Positions 57,029 to 64,000 of a stretch of 64,000 nt of DNA are shown here, in pieces. Each line of letters starts with the position of its first letter. Within the stretch, counting starts at the first letter, position 1. The DNA comes from Diaporthe sp. PMI_573 (lineage: Eukaryota > Ascomycota > Sordariomycetes > Diaporthales > Diaporthaceae), in the NCBI GenBank assembly GCA_021399435.1, contig JAJTUP010000101.1, positions 124,001 to 188,000 of the forward strand. Reading direction: 5' to 3'. The notes beneath the pieces are model-generated. The model was not told the origin of the DNA, did not search any database, and saw only the letters and a program-made list of their open reading frames with translations. The position numbers were made by a program, and so were the translations under genes.

Positions 57029-58800
57029 CTATTCAACTCGTCTAGCTCCTGAAACTGCGTCCCCAGTAGGGCCTCTCTCCTCATCATTCTCCTTTAACTT
57101 CTCTCTTTCGTTCGTAGGCGCAAATTTGCTCCTGATCCTAATCCTCTTACCATACCTATAGAACAAGAATGGAATAATAGCCAGGACGGTAGCGACACCC
57201 CCAATGAGACTACCTCCGCCATCAACACCGAGAGCATGGAACATGTAATTGGTAAATAGGGGTGCAGAAGCACCGCATGCGGATCGAACGATGGTGTTGG
57301 CTGCTATAGCGGATGCATCGTACTGGACGTAGACGTCGACGAGGTAGGTCAAGTAAGCGACAAAGATAAGCATGAGCGAAGTGGCTAGAAAGCAGCCAGC
57401 AAGAGTCGGTACAGCCCAGTGGATGGAGCTGTAAACAATTTAGAGACTGATGCCCAACAAAGACTCAAGGGTTTGATCGAGATTACTTACTTATACTCGG
57501 CCGTCCACGCGAAGCAGAACATGGTTACAGCAAACCCAACGCCACCGATTATGGCCAACGGCAGACCATCTTCTGGTTCCATCCGCTTGCCATCGCGCTC
57601 GACCTTCTTCCTTCGAATACGCGTATCAACCATAACAACGACACCACCCAACATGGCGACAACGATGGTACCGATTAGGGGAAGCTCGCTCACACCCGAA
57701 TTCCACCCACGCTTCTGTTAAAACACAATGGGGTAGATACTGAACAGCATATACAGCAAGGTGTAAACCACAGACATGTAGACGGCACACAGGAAAGAAA
57801 TTCTATCGAAGAGAATGATCCAAGGTCGAGTCAACGCGACCTTGTAAACAGCGCCCAGCGACCGATCGTTCTCCTCCACCTTTGCCTTGACATGCTCATA
57901 CCCCGGAATCTTTGCTTTCCGGATCCTCCGCGCCTTCTTCATGAGAAGCGTCAGACGATGCGTCTCCGGGATTATAAGCATAATCATAGCAGTTCTGCCG
58001 CCGAGCCATAGAAGGACGAAGAAACTCCATTGCCAATCCTTTTTCAATTTCTAAAAATCCTACAATAACGAAACCAAGAGCTAGTCTAACTCTAACTATA
58101 ACTAAAAATCCTACCATAAAATTACCATACTTGCGCAAGTCCCAAAAATTAGCAAAGATACCAGGTATATTACTAAATAGTATAAAGATAAATATTTCTA
58201 TAAAGAAGTATTTAACTAAATGGCTATTAAAATTTAATATCTAGGTATAAAGAAAGTTAAAGATTAAATATAGTATAAGTATAATATAAAAGATTTATTA
58301 TTAACTATATAGTTTGTTTAGTAGTATAAAGATAAGTAATTTAGTATAGTAACTTAAAAGAAATAATATAATAATTAAACTTATTACTTTTTTAGGGATA
58401 TAGAAATACTTAGCTATTAAGAAAAAATAACTACTTAAAAAGCTTAATATAAATATAATATTAAGAATAAATAAAATAGCTAATAAAATAATAACTTATT
58501 ATTAAAATATTAATTAATTATAAGGATTTTGTAACGACCTGGGGAAAGACCCCTGAAAGACCCCCGAAGAGGCCCCGACTCCCGAGGGAGTATAAAAAGG
58601 GAACCCAAGCCCCCACGGGCTACAGGCTGGAGGGGGGCAGGAATCAGTCTTGAACCTATACCTGACACACAAGGTTGACAGCAGTACTCAGAATACACTC
58701 AGTTCACCAGTGCCTCGTGCCCGTTGCGCCTAGCGTCCCTATAACATTACAGATTTTAAATATTACTTAATTAAAAATTAACATAGTCTTTATTATTAAA
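57029..58800 (-). pseudogene. MFS transporter (DHA1-like), RIP-decayed 5' half, split by a solo LTR
   Basis: The 3' half is well preserved: KKDWQWSFFVLLWLGGRTAM, the central loop RRIRKAKIPGYEHVKAK, LTRPWIILFDRISFLCAVYM, then a TAA where Gln fits (YPIVF-stop-QKRGWNSGV), and a 62-bp intron (57429-57490) before SIHWAVPTLAGCFLATSLML and the C-terminus at 57029. Going upstream, decay increases, but frames still show IPGIFANFWDLRKYGNFMVG, LLSYYTKLLIFILLNKLYS and VIILLAILFILNI, i.e. helices 1-5 of a drug or polyamine:H+ antiporter. The N-terminal block KDYVNF-stop-LSNI-stop-N is cut by the LTR and resumes as NPYN. Membrane transporter in life; this copy is non-functional. Confidence 0.82.
58530..58751 (+). 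mobile_element. solo LTR, 222 bp, with GATTT target duplication
   Basis: Starts TGTAACGACC and ends CATTACA, so the ends form a TGTAA/TTACA inverted pair. It is flanked by GATTT at 58525-58529 and 58752-58756. It has a TATAAAAAG box at 58591 and is GC-rich, unlike the AT-rich sequence around it. It shows no sequence similarity to the LTR at 27874 beyond the ends. It lies within the former N-terminal coding part of the MFS gene. Confidence 0.9.
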
Positions 58801-58871
58801 ATATAAAAAATAGTTTTTTAGTTTATAGATTTAGTATAGTTTATTTATTAGCTAGAAGAAAATTTAAGATA

Positions 58872-60728
58872 AGTTGCCGTGCCCACATTCCGCCCACCCC
58901 CTGATTCCGCCCACTCCACACCCGCAACCGCGTCAGGCCCATATCGTCACAAAAAACGCGTTTTCTCAACAAGTATTTTTTTTCTTCTCTTCAAACTTTA
59001 CAAGCATGTTCCCTACACTATAATAAAGCCGTATACCGAAGATAACGTACTAGCGGCACTTAAAGCCATTGCGGCAGGCGCCGGCATATAAAAGGCTTCC
59101 TTACATTAGAGTATTCCAAGGAGCACACTTTATACTTACTATCAGGGTACCCAAAGCCATTCTAATGCTACAAATTAGTAGATAAGGTTATCGTCAACCT
59201 AGGAAACTAATTTAACTTTGTTTACACTTAACCAGGTAACCCTGGGGCTGTTGTTAACCCATTTCGAAATAAGGACCTTCGCGACACAAATTGCCGCTCC
59301 TCAGAAGCAACTACTACTACTTGGCAAGAAGTAGCTAAGAGGTTTTCTTATAAGAAACCTCGAGATTTATAGTGTTAGAAGCCGTTAGATATACTTTCAC
59401 CAGGTAGATAGGGCAAAAACAGAGATAATTAAGCTATGGTTTAACCTTCTTTACCTACTAGTTATCTTTAAGATTAAGCTAGAAAACCGCCATAATGCTA
59501 ATAAAAGGGGTATCGCCAAGGGCGCCAGATTTAATAAAATTATCCTCGGGCTTAAAAAAAAGAAGCTTGTTATTTAAAAAAGTAATAAAGGAAAGGTATA
59601 GACCTCCTTCTTTAAGTATATCTCTACTACGGGTAAAGTATGCCCTCCACTTGTTATTTTTAAAGGGAAGAGTATACAGTAGTAATGGTTTAAAACCCTC
59701 AAAGGTTACGAGAATTAGGAGTTTATAGCAACAAAAAACGGCTAGATAAATAACAACGTTACCCTCAAGTAGCTAAGAAAGGTCTTTATTCCTCATATAA
59801 AGCCTATAGCACCTAATAAGTAGTATTTACTTATCGTCAATAGGTATAAAAGCTACTATACCTTCGAGTTTATATAGAAATACTTCTTAAATAAGATATA
59901 TATTATTTACTTACCGCTACATACATTACACATACTTCAACTACTAGACTTAGGCGTATTTACTTTACTAAAGGTAGCATATAAAGCCGAAGCCAACCTT
60001 CTAAACTTTTATACTAAAAACACTATTAGTAGCAAGCAGTTATTTCTTTTTTACTATCAGAAGGGACAATCTAAAGTACTGAAAGAAAGTAATGTACTTA
60101 GTAGGTAGCATATAACTAGATTATGGCTAGTTAATATAGCCAAGCCACTTCTTAGCATCTAATTACTTGAAAACACTAAGAAAGCGGCTATGAGAGCAAA
60201 ATCTAACAACGCCACGAGAAAGAGGAGACTCAAATTAGTCTCCCTAGTACCCATTAGTATTAAAAAAGTAGTGTTATCAACACCAAGGGCATCCCAAGAG
60301 GTTCAGTATTTACACAGCTTTTTTAATAATGGTACTTACTTGGCTACCATGTAATAGCTATTATTCAGGAAGGTTGAAAAAGGATATAACGAGAAAGACT
60401 AGTAATTAAAGATGGTACTACGAGAAAACGAGATACTCAAAGCAAGGTTGGAAGCCGTGGTACCAGTTAAAAGAAAGAAGGTCTCAACGAGTCCCAACTC
60501 GAGGTTTGTAAGAATTAAGGCTATCAGGAAGGCGCAAATTGCAGCCAGGGTAATTAAGGCTAAGTCAGCAGATAAAGAAGGGTCTAAAAATACCGAAACA
60601 CCAGAAGATTATATCATAGTGGGTTCTGGCGACGATACAGACGACGAGGAAGCCGAAGGGTAGTCGTGGTGGGTGGGCGATTTGGGTAGGCGGAATCAGG
60701 GGGTGGGCGGAATGTGGGCACGGCAACT
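58872..60728 (+). mobile_element. pogo/Fot1-type (Tc1/mariner) transposon, 1857 bp, complete ends
   Basis: The left end AGTTGCCGTGCCCACATTCC and the following 20 bases (58872-58911) form a perfect 40-bp inverted repeat with the right end (60689-60728), beyond which the arms diverge. A TA dinucleotide flanks both sides (58870-58871 and 60729-60730), the expected target duplication. Size and end structure fit Fot1/pogo elements of filamentous fungi. Confidence 0.93.
59010..60663 (+). pseudogene. pogo/Fot1-type transposase, RIP-decayed
   Basis: Inside the element a plus-strand frame keeps family sense: KPYTEDNVLAALKAIAAGAG and SIPRSTLYTYYQGTQSH (CENP-B/HTH_psq-type DNA-binding start), then RHNANKRGIAKGARFNKIIL where the DDE_1 domain usually has NMDEKG, so a catalytic Asp/Glu pair has become Asn/Lys. 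Next is YISTTGKVCPPLVIFKGK. The C-terminus is nearly intact (VLRENEILKARLEAVVPVKR, TSPNSRFVRIKAIRKAQIAA) and acidic to the TAG at 60661-60663. Stops are TAG/TAA at Trp and Gln positions. The protein is inactive, but the ends are perfect and might be mobilised by a relative. Confidence 0.85.
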
Positions 60729-60730
60729 TA

Positions 60731-61812
60731 TATATTTAATTATACTTTATTCTTTCTATTATAATATAAGTATAAGCTATAAAGACTACTGCCTTGGGAT
60801 AGTTATGCCAGGTATATTAATAAGAACGGTTACTAACATTATAACTTCTTTATTAGAAATTATCCCTGCTTGCCTTTGTGGCCAGGGATTAATTCTGTTT
60901 AAATCCGTTGCTTGATGTCATTGTTACCGATGGAGGTAAACCTTAGCTCGGGATTCGCGACCCGAAGATAGCGTCAAGTATTGTTAACAAATCAACGATT
61001 ATTTAACACCTAAAAAGAGCAATCTCTAGTCAACTATTCGGCCCTTTGTCCTACAATGCATGTCATGGTTACCGCCTCTGGCAAAAGATGTTAGCGCTGT
61101 ACAAGCGCTACCAACGCCTCCCGAAAGCAGAAGATGCTAGAGTTTCTAAGTTACAACTATCGCATCAAGCGTTAGCGAAGCCATTGCTAGAAGACAATGG
61201 CTGGATAGGAAATATTAATCGACTATCGTGGTAGGTTTTACGAAACTCCAGACTGAATGATCAGATTGTTCGATACAGCGTTCACTCTCGCTCTCGACCA
61301 AGCCTTGGATGGCTTGGATGCCAACAGAGCGCTCCTTGCTCGGCAGTTGATACGGCCGTTTCCCACTTTCGTCTCGTCCACCCTCTCAGCGAACAAATTA
61401 CATCATGGCCCCACATGGGGTCATCCCTGCGGAGAAGCATGATTAACTGGATGACAAATGCATTTTTCTTCTGTGTCTCGCGCATCGGAGTTAACTCGAG
61501 CGAGCAAGCGCCGTCAGGCCAGACGTGAGGGAATGGGGAACACAGCAATCCCAGGATCCCTTCGGCTCTGCTTCCGCAGACCTTTATCGCCATCTAAGCT
61601 TCAAGGTTGCGTGGATGGTTTGCGGCCAAGAAACCTAATGTCCGGGGCGATAATGCCGAGAATGGGCTTGTATAATTACCGAGACCAAGCAACACGCAAT
61701 GCCCAACCGTATCATTCTTCGCACATAATTTCATGCGCCTACATCCGCTTGCATTTACCAATACCTGTCATCACTATTCCCACAAGCACGAAAACGCCTT
61801 AGCGTTACCACA
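60731..61812. other. no supported gene
   Basis: The first 190 bases are AT-rich and, read leftwards from an ATG at about 60918, show weak coding sense; they might be the lost 5' end of the MFS gene beyond the pogo element. The rest is GC-balanced, with short frames only, and contains the upstream region of the ToxD-like reductase. Confidence 0.35.
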
Positions 61813-63139
61813 ATGAGAGCTCTCGTGTTGAATACGACGGACAAGTCCACAACCGTTCAGGATATACCTGATCCGGAGCCGGGACCGAAGGAGATCCTTG
61901 TTCGTGTGCGTGCTGTAGCGCTGAATCACGTCGATCTCATGAATGCCGTCAGACCCATGGCCGCCCAAGAGAAGCGTGTGCTGGGATCTGATTTTGCAGG
62001 GGAGGTAGCTCAGGTCGGGAAAGATCTTCTTGGTCTCGATGACCCGCGAGCCAAGGTTGGAGCGCACGTGTCGGGATTTTTGCAGGGCGGTAAGTCATGC
62101 AGACAATTTGCTCTAAGCTGGCCAATTGCCAGCCCGATATTGGGAACCCAGCTGACATTAGAACCATTTCCTTATAGCCAACTCTGTTAATGATCGCCCT
62201 GGCGCATTTGCAGAGTACCTTGCCATTGACTATGACCTCACCTGGAACATCCCTAGCAGCGTATCTTTCGAGGAAGCCGCCAGCGTTAGCTTAGGAGGTG
62301 TCACTGCTGCTCAGGGTGTCTTCGAGCGTTTACAACTACCAAGTCCATTCTCGGAGGCAGAAGGTTTTGACCAGCAAAGCATTCACGAAGATGAACCAGT
62401 TAATGTGTTCATATATGGTGCATCATCATCTGTGGGCCTCTACGCTGCGCAGCTTGTCAGGCTTTCTGAGAATACGTCTGGCAGAAAGATTCGACTTACC
62501 GGTGCAGCAAGCCCCTCGAAGCACGCACTTTTATACGACGCGCCATACTCATATGACCTCTTGGTTGATTATCGGGACCCTCAATGGCCCGAGGCAATTC
62601 GCAAGGCAGCTGGAGGCGAAGGAGTTCAGTATGCTATAGATGCTATCTCACAGGGCTTGACTGTAGAGCAAACCGATAGTGTTGTCAGGCCTGGTGGCAA
62701 GTTTGCCATTTTCCGGGCTCCAGTCGCCGGCAACTTTGACATCGCCAAGCTCAAGACAAAGCCTATCTTTGGCGCAGTCTGGGAAGCTCTCGGCGTAGAA
62801 GTCGGATATCATGGTGGCAAGTATATCTCGAAGTTTGACAACGTATTCTTCTCGGCTGCTGACACTGGGAATCTCCTAGGTCTAACCATACCTGCTAATA
62901 CCAGGGCACGTGCCTTCGGTGCTGCGTTTTACCAGTATTTAGGATCAGGAGTTGAGCCGCGACAAATCAAATTGCATCCAAACCCTATCCGAGTTATGCC
63001 TGGGGGGCTTGAGAAAATCCCTTCCGACGGTTTTGCGCTGCTCAGCGGGAGTTTCAAGCCAGAGAAGCAGGACCAGAAGGACACGGCGGGACATCTTAGG
63101 CCTGTTAGCGGAGAGAAAATTGTCTATGTGGTTGCTTAA
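61813..63139 (+). CDS. medium-chain dehydrogenase/reductase, ToxD-like (trans-enoyl reductase family), 412 aa
   Basis: Two exons, 61813-62089 and 62178-63139, join across an 88-bp intron (GTAAGT...TTATAG), giving 1239 bases and 412 residues. The N-terminal GroES-like fold is seen as GPKEILVRVRAVALNHVDLM and VLGSDFAGEVAQVG. The nucleotide-binding fold has VFIYGASSSVGLYAAQLVRL, a variant of the family's GGxxxVG turn, followed by VRPGGKFAIF. The structural and catalytic zinc ligands of alcohol dehydrogenases are absent, so this is the zinc-independent quinone/enoyl-reductase branch. The name ToxD-like is a family label only and implies no toxin. Such enzymes reduce C=C bonds, some alongside polyketide synthases, but no such cluster is visible here. 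Full length and intact. Confidence 0.9.
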
Positions 63140-63152
63140 TGGATGAACTGAG

Positions 63153-63176
63153 TTTTTTTTTTTTTTTTTTTTTTTT
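63153..63176 (+). repeat. poly-T tract (24 T)
   Basis: 24 consecutive T just after the stop of the reductase gene. Possibly the A-tail of a minus-strand retroposed sequence or a simple microsatellite; no target duplication was seen. Confidence 0.95.
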
Positions 63177-64000
63177 GGTTTAACGTTAGTTATTTGTTTA
63201 AGTAAATGTTATGTGGATAGGCTAGTTGGTGCAGAGAACAGAGAGCAGCCTCTTCGGTATAATAAAACCCTTAAAGCATTTGGAGGGTGATTCGTTTCAA
63301 AATAACCGGGAAGTAGTAGTGGTAGACACGTGAAGTTCGCTCACTGAATCTTGCTGGATAGCATGCATAATTTCGTTAGCTAGGTGTTTATGGGCACAGA
63401 GGAAGGAGATGTCCTACAGGAAACTAAGCTATATTTCCCGATATTGCTCGCTAATTGAACAGTGAAAGTCTGCTTACTTGCTATGATCGCGGCTCAATGT
63501 CGTACACTCGGTGAGCCTTCTCTCATTTGGGTAGTTTAAGTTAGTGTAGGATCCTTGAGCTGTCCTTTTAGGTTGAGGACGCCAATGGCGCTGATCTTTG
63601 GGTTATTCAATCGGCACCGAAATCTGTCGGTATGAACCGCTTAGCGGTCTAGATAGCAGGAGATGTGTTGGCTACTACGGGTAGGGTCCCGAGAATCGAG
63701 ACCGCGGCATCCTACCCGGTCGGCGATAGCGGATTTATCAGACCGGAGCCTATAGAGTGCACATCGTTCGCTTTACATGGGACATGAAGTATTGGCAGCT
63801 ACATAATTAGAGAAAGTCCGTGAGTGCGGCAAGGCGAGTCCATCTACCCCTGATTTACTTCGAGCGGTGTGCCCAAGTGCTAGGTTTGATTGTTAAGCAT
63901 CCAAGTTAGTCAAACCCCAAACTTCGTAAAAGGCCCGACTTGAGCCCGATCGGCTAAATCCGCAAACGCCGAAACATTGAGCCTGCCAATTCTTACATTC
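63177..64000. other. no supported gene to the end of the window
   Basis: Mixed composition, short frames only, no recognised element ends. Confidence 0.4.

Noticed and set aside
60735..60918. Lost first exon of the MFS gene beyond the pogo element
   Set aside because: An ATG and some sense are present on the minus strand, but no recognisable transporter sequence, so continuity across the pogo element cannot be claimed.

Overview
The window is nuclear DNA of a filamentous ascomycete (Pezizomycotina). The genes are split by short introns of about 45-90 bp with GTAAGT/GTATGT donors, CTGAC or TACTAAC branch points and AG acceptors. The protein families are typically fungal. Long AT-rich blocks carry the signature of repeat-induced point mutation (RIP): C:G to T:A changes that turn Trp and Gln codons into TAG/TAA/TGA. 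I cannot name the genus from the sequence alone.

GC-balanced gene islands alternate with AT-rich islands. Island 1 (0.9-13.8 kb) has a histidine-phosphatase-like gene, a seven-exon gene for a 1525-aa protein with a CorA-type C-terminal membrane pair, and a spliced gene whose N-terminus resembles the DUF7708 family and whose C-terminal half looks like a STAND/NACHT core without a P-loop lysine. From 13.9 to 19.5 kb the sequence is mostly RIP-decayed, with one tandem-repeat ORF. From 19.6 to 27 kb there are broken gene pieces: a BTB fragment, two tandem decayed copies of a small membrane-protein gene, and a coiled-coil ORF.

From 27.1 to 35.4 kb lies a row of decayed ordinary genes: a Zn2Cys6 transcription factor split by a solo LTR, an F-box gene, a short-chain dehydrogenase and a dienelactone hydrolase. 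An intact secreted type-B carboxylesterase follows (37.4-39.2 kb), then a RIP-decayed lysine-rich gene.

From 42.9 to 52.0 kb is a large AT-rich structure with hAT-like ends. It holds a ten-exon hAT transposase (853 codons, broken only by two TAG codons), a second multi-exon zinc-finger gene on the same strand, and several minisatellite blocks. Decayed sequence continues to 54.6 kb. The last part has an intact NmrA-like gene, an MFS transporter pseudogene interrupted by a second solo LTR, a complete 1857-bp pogo/Fot1-type element with 40-bp perfect inverted repeats, and an intact ToxD-like medium-chain reductase.

The most informative results come from reading AT-rich DNA as mutated coding sequence: four normal metabolic or regulatory genes appear to have been destroyed by RIP, and two of them also hold a solo LTR with a clean 5-bp target duplication. 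The best candidate for something undescribed is the hAT structure with its second, passenger-like gene.
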